Positions 19,651-28,835 of a DNA stretch of 57,575 nucleotides are shown one piece after another. A model generated the notes under the pieces. That model had not been told where the DNA came from, ran no database searches, and was given only the letters and a program-made list of their open reading frames with translations. How positions within the stretch are numbered: the stretch's first letter is position 1; each line of letters opens with the position of its first letter. This DNA comes from Klebsiella pneumoniae. Lineage in GTDB: Bacteria > Pseudomonadota > Gammaproteobacteria > Ga0077536. The position numbers were made by a program, and so were the translations under genes. The stretch lies in assembly GCA_945862315.1 (NCBI GenBank), contig CAMAXW010000022.1:1-57575 (forward strand), written 5' to 3'.

Positions 19651-21107
19651 CCCATGACGCGTGGAATTAGCCACACCCCCACTAGCGTGATGAGCACGAT
19701 GGACGCTAGGTTGAGAATCAAACCCGCCCGCGCCATTTCGCCGGCACTGAGTTCGCCGGTGCCATACACCAACGCATTAGGCGCCGTGCCCACGGGCATC
19801 ATGTAGGCCGAGCTCGCCGCCAAGCCCGTGACCACCGCACACACGGTGGGTGTGAGACCGAGCGCCGGGGCCGCCGCCGCCAGCAAGGGGGTGAGCGCTG
19901 CGGCAGTCGCAATATTGCTGGCGATCTCTGAAACAAAAATGACCACGGTCGCGATCATCGCCACCACGGCCCACGCCGGCATCCGCGGCACATCGGCCAG
20001 TGCCGCCCCCAGCGCGCGGTCCACACCCGTGGTGGAAATCGCAGCAGCAAGGCTCAGACCACCCCCAAACAGCAACAAGGTGCCCCACGGCACGCGAGCC
20101 GTGTCCGACCAAGTGAGCAGCGGGGTCACCGAACGCCCGGTCGCGGGAATCAAGAACAGCGCGAGCGCGGCCAGCAAGCCGATACTGGGGTCGCTAAGAT
20201 CCGCCAGTGGCCTGGCCGCCCCGATCGGTAAATCAACCAGCCAGATGCGGGTAATCCACGCGCCTGCAGCCAACGCAAAAACCCACAGCGTGCGGCGCGC
20301 TGGGGTGGTCAATACGGGCAGGACGCCGGCGCCAATCGTCAACGGCACCTGCGCCACTTTATCCAACGGAAAGCACCAGCGGGTTAGCACCCACCAAGTA
20401 AACGGCAGCATCACCAGCACCATCGGCAAGCCCACCATCAGCCAGTGGATAAAATGGAGATGCACGCCGTGGTGCTGGGCGAGGAACGAGACCACAAAAA
20501 GATTAGGCGGCGTGCCGATCAAGGTGCCCATACCCCCGATGGTTGCGCTATAGGCCACCCCGAGCAACAGGCACTTGCGCAATGCCGGCGCAACACCCGG
20601 GCCGCCCGCAATGCTCAGCGCCACCGGGAGCATCAGCACCGCGGTCGCGGTGTTGGAGATCCACATACTGATGAACGCCGTGATCGCCATCACCGCACCC
20701 ACCAATACCGCCGGGGAGTGCCCGGTAACACGCAGCAGCCGCCACGCCAACAGCGTGTGCAGTTCCCATTTCTCGATGGCGATTGAGAGCAAAAAACCAC
20801 CCAGAAAAAGAAAAATTAGCGGGTCCGCGTAAGGGGCGGCGGCAGCTGGAAAATCCGCAATACCCAGCAGGGGAAAAATGGCGACCGGCAGCAGCGAGGT
20901 CACGGGCAGCGGGACGATTTCCGTGAGCCACCACACGGCCATCCAAACCGCTAGACCCACCACGCTACGCGCCGCAAAACTGAACGCTACCTCGCCCCCG
21001 GTAGCATCGAAGTAGTGCGCGGGCAGCACGTTAAAAACCAAAAGCCCCAATAACGGGCCGGCCAGCAGGCCAAGTACGGCACGCGCGGGCAAGGGGGAGT
21101 TATTCAA
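19647..21107 (-). CDS. SLC13/DASS family sodium-coupled anion symporter
   Basis: 486-residue inner-membrane transporter with about 11-12 hydrophobic segments. Family marks are WWLTEIVPLPVTSLLPVAIFPLLGI, ISMWISNTATAVLMLPVA (SNT motif), FVSEIASNIATAAALTPL (second SNT-like motif) and SAYMMPVGTAPNALVYGTG near the C-terminus. Substrates of this family are di- and tricarboxylates or sulfate; specificity cannot be read here. The start is probably TTG at 21107. Coupled to hrpA through an ATGA overlap. Confidence 0.88.
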   Translation of the reverse strand: MNNSPLPARAVLGLLAGPLLGLLVFNVLPAHYFDATGGEVAFSFAARSVVGLAVWMAVWWLTEIVPLPVTSLLPVAIFPLLGIADFPAAAAPYADPLIFLFLGGFLLSIAIEKWELHTLLAWRLLRVTGHSPAVLVGAVMAITAFISMWISNTATAVLMLPVALSIAGGPGVAPALRKCLLLGVAYSATIGGMGTLIGTPPNLFVVSFLAQHHGVHLHFIHWLMVGLPMVLVMLPFTWWVLTRWCFPLDKVAQVPLTIGAGVLPVLTTPARRTLWVFALAAGAWITRIWLVDLPIGAARPLADLSDPSIGLLAALALFLIPATGRSVTPLLTWSDTARVPWGTLLLFGGGLSLAAAISTTGVDRALGAALADVPRMPAWAVVAMIATVVIFVSEIASNIATAAALTPLLAAAAPALGLTPTVCAVVTGLAASSAYMMPVGTAPNALVYGTGELSAGEMARAGLILNLASIVLITLVGVWLIPRVMG

Positions 21108-21255
21108 AACACAAAACCATTGGCGGAGCAGTTCGCACCATAATGGAAAGTTGCGCGCAGTGTCGATGCACCTTGCTATAAATTACGGCAGGTCGCTGGT
21201 ACCCTGCGGTCTGTGAAGTTGCCGGCACATTTTCCGATCCAGACACGGGGTTTGA

Positions 21256-23091
21256 ATGCTCACTTTCGACATTGCCGGCGCCCAAATTGACGGCGCGCGT
21301 GACTATCAAGAAGACGCTTTCATGGTCACCCGACTCGGTGACCTATCGGCAGAAGTTGGCGCCACGCTCGCCATTGTGGCCGACGGCATGGGGGGTCACG
21401 CGGCCGGCAATGTGGCCAGCAACATGGCGGTGCAAAGCTTCAATAAACATTTGGCCGTGCATTACGCCACCAACCCCCTGCCCACCGTCCTGCGCGAAGC
21501 CGTCAAGCAGGCTAATCAGTCCATCACCGAAACGGTGCGAGAAACTGCCGCGCTAAAGGGCATGGGCTGCACGCTAGTGGCCGCCGTCGTTGATGCCGAA
21601 CAACTGTACTGGGCGAGCGTCGGTGATAGCCATTTGTACTTGCTGCGCGGCACGGCGCTTAAAAAACAAAACGCCGACCACAGCTATGGTGGTTTTTTAA
21701 CCCGCATGGCCGCGCAAGGCCGACCGATAGAACCGGAAGCCGGCTTCTCGCGCAACATGCTAATGAGTGCCCTTACCGGGGACGAAATTGCCGACATCGA
21801 CTGTCCCGACAGCCCGCTGACGTTGCTCGCCGGCGACCGCATCGTGATCGCGAGCGACGGCCTCGATACGCTCAGCACCGGCAAATTAGCGGCCCTGCTA
21901 GGTGCTAGCAGCAACGCCAAGGCTGGCGTGGAAGCCCTGCTAAACGCCGTGCAAGAGGCCAAGATGCCTCGCCAAGATAACACCACCGTCATCGTGTTAA
22001 TGGTGGGCGAAAAGGCTGAATTTAAGCCGCGCCCCACCACCCCGCTGCGACTCCAAGAACCCCCTGGGCAACGGCTCAGCCAACCGCGCACGCAAGTCCC
22101 GCTCGCAGTCACACCGGCACCCCGTTCCGGCCATCCGTGGTTGGTCTTGGCGGCAGCCCTGCTGCTGACCCTCGGCGGCGGGGCTAGCTGGTTCTTCGGC
22201 GGCGCGCTGGAGACAGCACAGGTTGCGGTGCTGCCATTGGCGCCAGAAACCAGTCCAGCAGCGACACCCATCCCGGCGACACCTGATCCGGCCCCGTCGG
22301 CAGCGCCTGAGCCCGCGGTACCTGAGCCGGCCATGTCCGCAGCACCGGTGCCACCCACCGCCGCGATTGAAAGTTTTGCCGATGCCATGGCGGGCGGTCA
22401 TGGGCCCACCCTAGTCTGGGTGCCTGCAGGTGAGTTCCAGATGGGCGCACCCGACAGCGCCGCCGGCTTCGATGAACGGCCGCAGCACACCGTTAAACTG
22501 GCGCGTTTTGCCGTCAGCACCCAAGAGGTGAGTGTCGCGGAATACGCTAAATTTACCGCCGCCACCGGCCGTAAGCCGCCGCGTGACAGCGCCCGTCGAG
22601 GTGCCAAAATGCCGGTGACCTTCGTGACTTGGAACGACGCCTTGGCCTATACCCGCTGGTTGTCGGCACAAACTGGCAAGCGTTATCGCTTGCCCAGCGA
22701 AGCCGAGTGGGAATACATCGCGCGGGCCGGCACCTCCACGCCCTATTGGTGGGGACGTGGGGCTGGCGAAAACCGCGCCCATTGTTTCGATTGCGAAACC
22801 GGGCTCAACCCCCGACAACCGACCACCGTTGGCCGCTTCAAACCCAACCCTTGGGGTTTATTCGATACCGCCGGCAACGTCAACGAATGGGTCAGCGACT
22901 GCTACCACCCCGATTACACCGGCGCGCCCAGTGATGGGTCCGTCTTCGAAGGGGGCGATTGCGGCTATCGGGTCATTCGGGGTGGTACGTTTTCCAGCAC
23001 CGCAAAAAGCTTGCGGGTCACCGCCCGCGGAAAATTGGCGGCCGCCAGCGCTAACGACACGGTGGGTATTCGGGTGGTTCGCGAGCCCTGA
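21256..23091 (+). CDS. PP2C-type phosphatase fused to a FGE-sulfatase-like domain
   Basis: 611-residue protein. Residues 1-250 form a PP2C/SpoIIE-like Ser/Thr phosphatase with metal ligands in VADGMGGHAAG, ASDGLD and RQDNTTV. A single membrane segment (about 294-316) and an Ala/Pro-rich linker follow. Residues about 386-611 form a formylglycine-generating-enzyme-like domain (WVPAGEFQMG, RLPSEAEWEYIARAG, GLFDTAGNVNEWVSDCY). The catalytic cysteines expected near the C-terminus are replaced by S/T in LRVTARGK, so formylglycine formation is unlikely; it may be a ligand-binding C-lectin-fold sensor. Topology: cytoplasmic phosphatase, external FGE domain. Confidence 0.88.
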   Translation: MLTFDIAGAQIDGARDYQEDAFMVTRLGDLSAEVGATLAIVADGMGGHAAGNVASNMAVQSFNKHLAVHYATNPLPTVLREAVKQANQSITETVRETAALKGMGCTLVAAVVDAEQLYWASVGDSHLYLLRGTALKKQNADHSYGGFLTRMAAQGRPIEPEAGFSRNMLMSALTGDEIADIDCPDSPLTLLAGDRIVIASDGLDTLSTGKLAALLGASSNAKAGVEALLNAVQEAKMPRQDNTTVIVLMVGEKAEFKPRPTTPLRLQEPPGQRLSQPRTQVPLAVTPAPRSGHPWLVLAAALLLTLGGGASWFFGGALETAQVAVLPLAPETSPAATPIPATPDPAPSAAPEPAVPEPAMSAAPVPPTAAIESFADAMAGGHGPTLVWVPAGEFQMGAPDSAAGFDERPQHTVKLARFAVSTQEVSVAEYAKFTAATGRKPPRDSARRGAKMPVTFVTWNDALAYTRWLSAQTGKRYRLPSEAEWEYIARAGTSTPYWWGRGAGENRAHCFDCETGLNPRQPTTVGRFKPNPWGLFDTAGNVNEWVSDCYHPDYTGAPSDGSVFEGGDCGYRVIRGGTFSSTAKSLRVTARGKLAAASANDTVGIRVVREP

Positions 23092-23106
23092 GCTGGCGCC
23101 CAGAAA

Positions 23107-24411
23107 TCAGGGCTCTGGTGCGGCTGCCGGTTCTGGTGCGGCAGCCGGCTGATCTAGTGCGTCTAGCACGCCCCGCAGTTTAGGCAACAGCGCCAAGGCC
23201 GGTAACGCCAGCACGCAAGACACCGCGAAATACGTCACCCAGCCCGTCTCTGCCACAGATCCAGCCAGCGGCCCCAGTAAGACTCTGCCAAGGCTCGCGA
23301 ACGCCGTGAGGGCGGCAAACTGGGTGGCGGTATAGCGCCGCTCACACAGGGCCATGATGAGCGCCACGTGGGCGCAAGTGCCCATGCCGCCACACAAATT
23401 TTCCAGCGCCACCACCACCACCATGCCCACGAGGGATTTCCCGCCCAAGGCCAAGATCAGAAAACCCAAGTTAGTCAGCGCCTGCAGCAAACCGAAACAC
23501 AGCAGCGCCTGCCACAAGCCCAATCGATACATCGCCAGACCACCCACAATGCCGCCGAGCAGCGAGGCGCCGACCCCCACCCCTTTGTAAATCGCGCCGA
23601 TTTCGGTCAGCGAAAATCCCTGTCCACGTATAAAAAAAGTTTGCGTCAAGCTACCGGCAAACTGGTCGCCTAACTTATAAAGTGCAATGAACAACAACAG
23701 GGACAAAATGCCGGGGCGCCGCCCCAAGGCTAGCAGGGGTTCAACGATGGCCGCCCGCAAGGTGACCGGCAATACCTCGTCCACCGGCGGCTCGGCAATG
23801 CCCAGCGACACCGCGCTACCCACCAGCATCAGGCCGGCCAGACAACCATAAGTGAAACGAAAACCCCACACATCGGCCAGCAGCAGCGCGCCGGCGCCCG
23901 AGACAAACATCGCCAAGCGGTACCCGGCGATGGAATAACCGGTCCCCAGCCCCCGCGCCGCGGGCGACAATACTTCCGCCCGATACGCGTCAATGGCGAT
24001 GTCCTGAGTGGCCGATAGCGCGGCCAGCGCCAGCGCCAGCATCGCCAGCGGCCACACTGAACCGCTGGGATCGCACCACGCGCAGCCTGCCAACACCACC
24101 GCCAGCAGCAATTGCGTGAGCACGAGCCAGCAACGCCGCCGGCCCAAACCACCCCAGTGCCAGCGGTCGAGAGCCGGCGCCCACAGAAATTTCAGCAGGT
24201 AGGGCCACCCCACCAGCGACAACATGCCGATGGTGGCGAGGTCGGCCCCGCTCACGGTCAACCAAGCCTGCAAAGTGCTGCCAGACAGGGCCAGCGGCAA
24301 ACCCGAATAAAAGCCCAGCAAGCCCACCGCGATGAGGGGCACACGGCCGTCGACGCGGCGCGCGGGGTTTAACAGTGGAGGCGTCACAGGCAGGGTCACG
24401 GGCGGAATCAT
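23107..24411 (-). CDS. ampG: AmpG-like muropeptide permease (MFS)
   Basis: About 434 residues and 12 predicted membrane segments. AmpG marks are LLGFYSGLPLALSGSTLQAWL, GWPYLLKFLWAPALDR, ALSATQDIAIDAYRAEVL and GAIYKGVGVGASLLGG. The family imports anhydro-muropeptides from the periplasm for cell-wall recycling. I use ATG at 24411; upstream codons in frame do not resemble the family. The C-terminus carries a short duplicated AAPEP tail. Convergent with the PP2C-FGE gene with a 15-base gap. Confidence 0.87.
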   Translation of the reverse strand: MIPPVTLPVTPPLLNPARRVDGRVPLIAVGLLGFYSGLPLALSGSTLQAWLTVSGADLATIGMLSLVGWPYLLKFLWAPALDRWHWGGLGRRRCWLVLTQLLLAVVLAGCAWCDPSGSVWPLAMLALALAALSATQDIAIDAYRAEVLSPAARGLGTGYSIAGYRLAMFVSGAGALLLADVWGFRFTYGCLAGLMLVGSAVSLGIAEPPVDEVLPVTLRAAIVEPLLALGRRPGILSLLLFIALYKLGDQFAGSLTQTFFIRGQGFSLTEIGAIYKGVGVGASLLGGIVGGLAMYRLGLWQALLCFGLLQALTNLGFLILALGGKSLVGMVVVVALENLCGGMGTCAHVALIMALCERRYTATQFAALTAFASLGRVLLGPLAGSVAETGWVTYFAVSCVLALPALALLPKLRGVLDALDQPAAAPEPAAAPEP

Positions 24412-25180
24412 CGCATATCGACGGGCCGTTCTGCTGCGGTCCCCATTCGAAATTTCGCCCAGTCGACATTCTGCGCCGCGTGTCATTTCGTGTGGCGCGG
24501 CCAGTGACTAGGGGTGAGCCGGCGAGGACCTGTGCGAGGTAGGCGATGGCGATGGAGATGGCGATGGCGATGAAATAGGCCGCCGTTTGCAAAGCCGCGT
24601 GCGGCCCCAGGTGATAGGTTTTTCACTGAGGGTCGTAGCAAAGGTAGGATTCTGGATTTTGGTGGGCAGGACGCCCCAATAGTGCTTGGATTAGGCAAAT
24701 ATCCGCCGAGGCTCGGCAAAATTCTGTCCGGTCCGCCGCATGCGCGCGATAAGCGCCGGCACCGGTCGGCATTTTGGCGCAAGGGGAAAGATATCAACAA
24801 TTTTCCGGGGTGACGGCACCTACCAACGCCTCATCCGTCGCCTTTAGTGACGAATATAGGGTACGGACGCTGCCAGCCTAGGCTGATAGAGGTTGGCTGT
24901 CGGGTCCGTGGCATTCACGACCTTGGTCGCCGCGCCGTTCAAAAAAGCGCGCTCACACCGGCATGGCGTTTACACTGAATCCCGCCCTTCCGGTGAGCCC
25001 TGCGTTGTTAACGCTGGGATGCCACCGACGTTGGCTGGCATATCGGGCAAACTAGAAAGCGCCCGCCGCCGGCAGGACAATCGTGAAAGGCTGCCTGTGG
25101 CTGGCAATAGCGCCGGGCTAGGTTGTAGGTTACAAGCACCCGCACGGTGATGATTTTTGAAAGAAGCAGGAACAAAGCAG
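24412..25180. other. Intergenic accessory DNA without a convincing gene
   Basis: About 770 bases upstream of both ampG (minus) and the lipoprotein gene (plus). Short open frames exist on both strands but none resembles a known protein or has a good start. A GATGGC/GATGGA hexamer repeat lies near 24543-24572. No tRNA or recognisable promoter was found. Confidence 0.5.
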
Positions 25181-26464
25181 ATGCACAGAAGAGCGTTCAA
25201 TATTTTGTCGATGACTGTCATCGCGCTCCCTCTTTTGGGGTGTGGAGACGGACAAAACGCCGCGGCCAATAGGTATGGGCAAGCCAACCTAGTTGCCGAT
25301 AAGGCCAGCCTCGCCGAATTCAACCCCAGTCTGCGCGACCTCCCGGGTGTCGATGGCTTTATCAACGCGTGGGGGATCGCTATTCGCCCTGCGGGTGCCG
25401 GCGGGCATTTTTGGGTTACGGCAGGCAAATACTCCTTTCAATTCGTGGGCGACGTTTCAGCGTCCGCCGATACAAAATTGCGAAACTTGGGTCAGGACGC
25501 ACTGACATTGGTAGAACTGCCCGGGGTTGGTGAGGGTGGTTTCGCCACAGGCACCGTTTTCAACGGTGCACCCATTGACAGCAACCAGTTTTGGATCGCG
25601 GATCAGCCCGCGCAGATCGGCGGCGCTACGGTCCAGCTAAGTGGCGCCGCTCGCTTTCTTTTTGCCACTGATTCTGGGGTCGTTTCAGGGTGGACTGAGC
25701 GAAACCCATCGAACCCAAAAACGCCCGTTCGAGTTGACGGCCCGGCGGTTACGAAGATTGACGACAGTGCCAATGGTGCGGCCTTCTTTGGCATGGCGAT
25801 CCGGCCAGATACCTGGTCAACGCTTTGGCTTGCAGACTTTGGCAAGCAGCCGCGTCTGCGACAATACAACGATCAATGGCAAGAAGTGCCGTTAGCCGGA
25901 TTCAAGAATCCCTATGCGTCCGGAGCTAGCGGTGCCGTGGTCCCCGGAGACTATGTGCCATTCAATGTGCAAGTACTCCAAGTCAGCGGGATTGATCGGG
26001 TTTTTGTGGCTTACGCCAAGTCGCAAGCTGATCCGAATAACGCCGGCCAATTTTTGGCGGCGGAAGAAGACGCATTAGATGCCGAAACCGAGGGGCAGGA
26101 GCCAAATCGCGGCAAAGTCGTGATGTTCAGCCTAGAGGGTGAATTGTTGGCGCAATTCGATGACAAACGACTGAATGCTCCCTGGGGCTTAGCCATCGCA
26201 CCCACAAACTTTGGCGCGCTCTCGGGACACTTGCTAGTCGGCAACTTTGGCGGGAGTGGGCGAATTGCCGCCTACGACCTGAAGTCCGCACGGTTTGTTG
26301 ACTGGCTGAAAGATTCGCAGGCAAAACCCGTGGCGATCAAAGGTCTCTGGGGGCTCCAATTTGGCAACGGTGCCAGCCTAGGCGACAGCCATGCGCTCTA
26401 TTTTGCAGCAGGCCCCAACGACGAATCGCAAGGTTTGTTCGGGTCGCTTCGACCTCAACCATGA
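25181..26464 (+). CDS. TIGR03118-family beta-propeller lipoprotein
   Basis: About 427 residues. The N-terminus has a signal peptide ending in lipobox LLGCG, so it is probably a lipoprotein. Features of the TIGR03118 family include NAWGIAIRPAG near the start, FGMAIRPDTW, LWLADFGKQPRLRQYND, NAPWGLAIAPTNFGALSGHLLVGNFG, and the terminal KGLWGLQFGNG ... YFAAGPNDESQGLFGSL. The repeats suggest an NHL-like propeller. Function unknown. I use ATG at 25181 with an upstream GAAGCAGG RBS; an earlier start at 25157 adds eight residues. No operon partner. Confidence 0.8.
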   Translation: MHRRAFNILSMTVIALPLLGCGDGQNAAANRYGQANLVADKASLAEFNPSLRDLPGVDGFINAWGIAIRPAGAGGHFWVTAGKYSFQFVGDVSASADTKLRNLGQDALTLVELPGVGEGGFATGTVFNGAPIDSNQFWIADQPAQIGGATVQLSGAARFLFATDSGVVSGWTERNPSNPKTPVRVDGPAVTKIDDSANGAAFFGMAIRPDTWSTLWLADFGKQPRLRQYNDQWQEVPLAGFKNPYASGASGAVVPGDYVPFNVQVLQVSGIDRVFVAYAKSQADPNNAGQFLAAEEDALDAETEGQEPNRGKVVMFSLEGELLAQFDDKRLNAPWGLAIAPTNFGALSGHLLVGNFGGSGRIAAYDLKSARFVDWLKDSQAKPVAIKGLWGLQFGNGASLGDSHALYFAAGPNDESQGLFGSLRPQP

Positions 26465-27308
26465 CCCGTACCGTGCGTACCGACATGCCGCAACGGGGAA
26501 TTGGTTTTTGTCAGGCCCCAGCATATGACGCTGCAGCCAGTCGCTCAGAAAAGTCTGGACTGACATGCTTCCCGCAGCTTTCTCGGTGGCAAAGCCCTGA
26601 TTGAAATAGTTAACCTCCAAAGGCATTGGGGTAGAACCCTCGCTGCGGGAACTGGCCCATGGTCGGCAAGACCAGACCTACCGCAGCCAACCGGTGCGGC
26701 CGTCCAGTTCCCCCACGGCAGCAGGACGTCGTCCCTTGGGGCGCCCGTTGATGGGCGGTCCGTGAGCGCCAATGGTAGTGAAGCCCAGCAGCGAGTCGAT
26801 TTCCGTCGCGGTTTTTGGGTCCGCGCTCAGGCGACTGCCGAATTTTTTCGCGGCCAGTCCTCGCGACCCAACATAGGCGTCCAGCCCGACCACCCGTAAC
26901 TCGCTGGCCAGTTATCAGGTCGGCAGTCACTTTGACTTACCACGCACGGGCACGGGGTCGCCAAAGTCATCGCAGTCATCACCTCGACACACTGGATGAC
27001 TTGTTGCGCCGAGCTATCGACTTCCCGTGGTTTTAAATCATCCGTAGCGGCTGGGTCCGTGGCCTTAAGGGCATTTTAAAAAGCGTTCCCTTGCTCGGCG
27101 GGGGTCTGCTGGGAGCGCCTTAGGGCGTGAGACACCGCTCAGTCAAGACCGCCGGGCGCGTGATGTAGCGGCACAGGCGTTCCAGCTTTTCCAACTTTCT
27201 CGCACGTCACCCCGCCGTGTCACGAGCAGCCGCCGGCCCATGCAAAATTACCGTCGAGGGACTCTGTCACTGCCGGTAGCGTGTCCAAGGTAAACGGCTT
27301 GCGGCCCA
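26465..27308. other. Degenerate region with coding-like fragments
   Basis: No intact gene. On the minus strand, about 26590-26890, several frames carry protein-like stretches (for example KKFGSRLSADPKTATEIDSL and GFTTIGAHGPPINGRPKG) that seem to run through frameshifts, suggesting a decayed gene. I cannot name the ancestor. The plus-strand stretch near 26970-27036 (LDTLDDLLRRAIDFPWF) could be another remnant. Confidence 0.4.
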
Positions 27309-27391
27309 GCCGTTAGCCGCGCGCGGCCCCGCCTTGAAAGAATTAACAAAAGTTAACATTTTTTGTCGTCTCAGCGCTTGCGGGGGGGGGG
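27309..27391 (+). promoter_or_regulatory. Conserved upstream element of PEP-CTERM gene, copy A
   Basis: About 83 bases, nearly identical to the element at 50129-50214 on the other strand. In order it has GCCGTTAG, a GCCGCGCGCGGC palindrome, CCCCGCCT, a variable 5-mer, then an invariant block with the dyad TTAAC-AAAA-GTTAA and an ATTTTTT tail (27340-27364). It ends with TCTCAG-y-GCTTG-y-GGGGG. It ends 59 bases before the ATG of the PEP-CTERM gene at 27451. Confidence 0.75.
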
Positions 27392-27450
27392 CTAGGCTAC
27401 GCTCGTATTCGACATCGCTTAATTTCTGGTGACGCAGTTGGGGGGATTTT

Positions 27451-28068
27451 ATGAAAAGGTTTAAGTTGTTGCTGTGCGGATTGATCTGCGGTCTGGGGCT
27501 TGTTTCCGGCGCTCCGCCGGCAAACGCCGGAATGATGTTCGAGACCAAGTTTGACAACACGTTTGATCGCACGTTGTCACTCCCGTACGTGGGGTTGGGC
27601 CTGCTGAGTTTCGACAATGATCTAGTGGACGGCACCTATGCTTGGAACACCTTAACGAATCCCGCATTCTCGTTCGAGGTGGGCGGCGAAGCGTTCTCAC
27701 TGGCGGATATCACTACCTCGACAGCCGCGCTGGGATTAACAATTTACCAGTCAGGGACGGACTGGTATTTCGACGGCCCTGCGGCGTCAGAGCTCACTGG
27801 TGGGGTTGTGGACTTCCTGAATTCCAATGGTGCTCTTGCTGCTTTTGAACCTAACAACGACGAAGAACCGTTCAATGCTCCGCCGTTCAATCGGTACATC
27901 GCAGCCCCGTCATTGGCCGCCCTTGACGCTGGGGACGGCTTTTTTGGGACGTACGGGGTGAACCCGACAGCTGTACCTGAGCCTGGCACATTGACCCTGC
28001 TTGCCATGGGCGGATTATTGGTCTGCATGCTGGGCGCTTGGCGACGCCGTCGCGGGACAGCAAGCTGA
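27451..28068 (+). CDS. PEP-CTERM sorting-domain protein
   Basis: 205 residues. Signal peptide of about 26 residues ending ANA, an acidic beta-rich mature region with no family I recognise, and a C-terminal sorting signal. The sorting signal is VPEPGT at about residue 175, a hydrophobic helix, then the RRRR cluster. PEP-CTERM tails are cleaved by exosortase (EpsH/XrtA) for surface or exopolysaccharide attachment. No exosortase gene is in the window. It shares its upstream element with the DGR-type PEP-CTERM protein at 49408-50037. Confidence 0.87.
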   Translation: MKRFKLLLCGLICGLGLVSGAPPANAGMMFETKFDNTFDRTLSLPYVGLGLLSFDNDLVDGTYAWNTLTNPAFSFEVGGEAFSLADITTSTAALGLTIYQSGTDWYFDGPAASELTGGVVDFLNSNGALAAFEPNNDEEPFNAPPFNRYIAAPSLAALDAGDGFFGTYGVNPTAVPEPGTLTLLAMGGLLVCMLGAWRRRRGTAS

Positions 28069-28518
28069 CCAACTTATAATCGAGGTTTCACAGGGCCGAC
28101 TTTTGATGCGGCATTCTGAGGCCTGAAACCACGGCTCCGTGGTCTAGGGGTCAGGTCTCCTGTTTTGCACTGGCCTTCGGCATACCCTCCCCGACCGTTA
28201 GCTACCTCGTGGCGGGGTTGGGCGGGGGAATACCTCATGAGGATCGACAGAATGGAAATGGGGGACCGCAGCCCATAGGTCTCCATGACCCCCGAGTGGA
28301 TCGACACTCGGAAAATTCGCCGCTGATATCGCGCCCTGATGTCGCCCTCGGAACGCGTCCGAACGGATAATGCGTCCAATACCGTCAGTGATTGTCGCGC
28401 ATGATTCTTCAGACCGTTTTACCGTCGGCTTGGGTGACTGCCCTGCGGACCCGCACCCGACCCATTGGTAGCGGTCCGTCTCTGGCCAACGTTTAGGACA
28501 AGCCTTGAACGCGGAGCC
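28069..28518. other. Intergenic region with a dispersed repeat
   Basis: No gene seen. It contains a short hairpin CCACGG-ct-CCGTGG at 28129-28142, directly followed by a copy of the TAGGGGTCAGGTCTCC repeat (28145-28169). Confidence 0.5.
28145..28169 (+). repeat. Dispersed repeat R3 (TAGGGGTCAGGTCTCC type), copy 1
   Basis: 25-base sequence beginning TAGGGGTCAGGTCTCC and ending GTTTTGCA. It matches the minus-strand copy at 49096-49120 with one mismatch. Repeats of this style are often found near REP-associated tyrosine transposases; none is present here. Confidence 0.6.
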
Positions 28519-28824
28519 TCACCCCGTCACCGGCTGAAAGACGCGGATCCTGGGCGCGAGCTTGGCGCGCAAGTCCCGGTCCGCGACCCGGATGTCGTAC
28601 TCGGACTGCAGGTTCAGCCAGAACCGGGGCTCCATGGCGAAGAACAACCCAAGCCGAAGCGCGGTGTCCGCAGTGATGGGGCGCTGGCCGTTGACCAGTT
28701 CGCTGATCCTGCTGGGCGAGACGTCGATGTCCGCCGCGAGTTGGCGGGCACTGATGCTCATGGGCTTCATGAAATCTTCGAGCAGGATCTCGCCCGGATG
28801 AATCTCGTCAAGCAACTTGGCCAT
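28519..28824 (-). CDS. higA: HigA-type antitoxin (XRE-family HTH)
   Basis: 101-residue antitoxin of the HigA/VapI family. It begins with the EIHPGEILLEDFMKP signature, followed by a lambda-repressor-like HTH (SARQLAADIDVSPSRISELVNG, then RPITADTALRLGLFF). The family binds its own promoter and neutralises HigB. It lies 11 bases downstream of the higB reading frame, the usual toxin-first order. Apparently intact. Confidence 0.92.
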   Translation of the reverse strand: MAKLLDEIHPGEILLEDFMKPMSISARQLAADIDVSPSRISELVNGQRPITADTALRLGLFFAMEPRFWLNLQSEYDIRVADRDLRAKLAPRIRVFQPVTG

Positions 28825-28835
28825 GTTTCAAAGTC

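Noticed and set aside
22900-23091. FGE domain of the PP2C fusion as a second DGR variable region
   Set aside because: The C-terminal segment lacks the Asn/Tyr-rich pattern from adenine positions and has no avd or template nearby.
23990-24592. Open frame beginning with a hydrophobic Ile/Ala repeat
   Set aside because: The hydrophobic start comes from a GATGGC-type hexamer repeat and the rest is a shadow of ampG.
24893-25150. 85-codon plus-strand frame before the lipoprotein gene
   Set aside because: No ribosome binding site or recognisable features; Arg-rich.
27392-27450. Sigma-54 promoter behind the PEP-CTERM element
   Set aside because: I found no GG-N10-GC match of good quality that is conserved in both copies; matches in the G-run are trivial.
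28074-28379. 101-codon minus-strand frame
   Set aside because: Spans a hairpin and a dispersed repeat, has Arg/Pro-rich shadow composition, and no family features.
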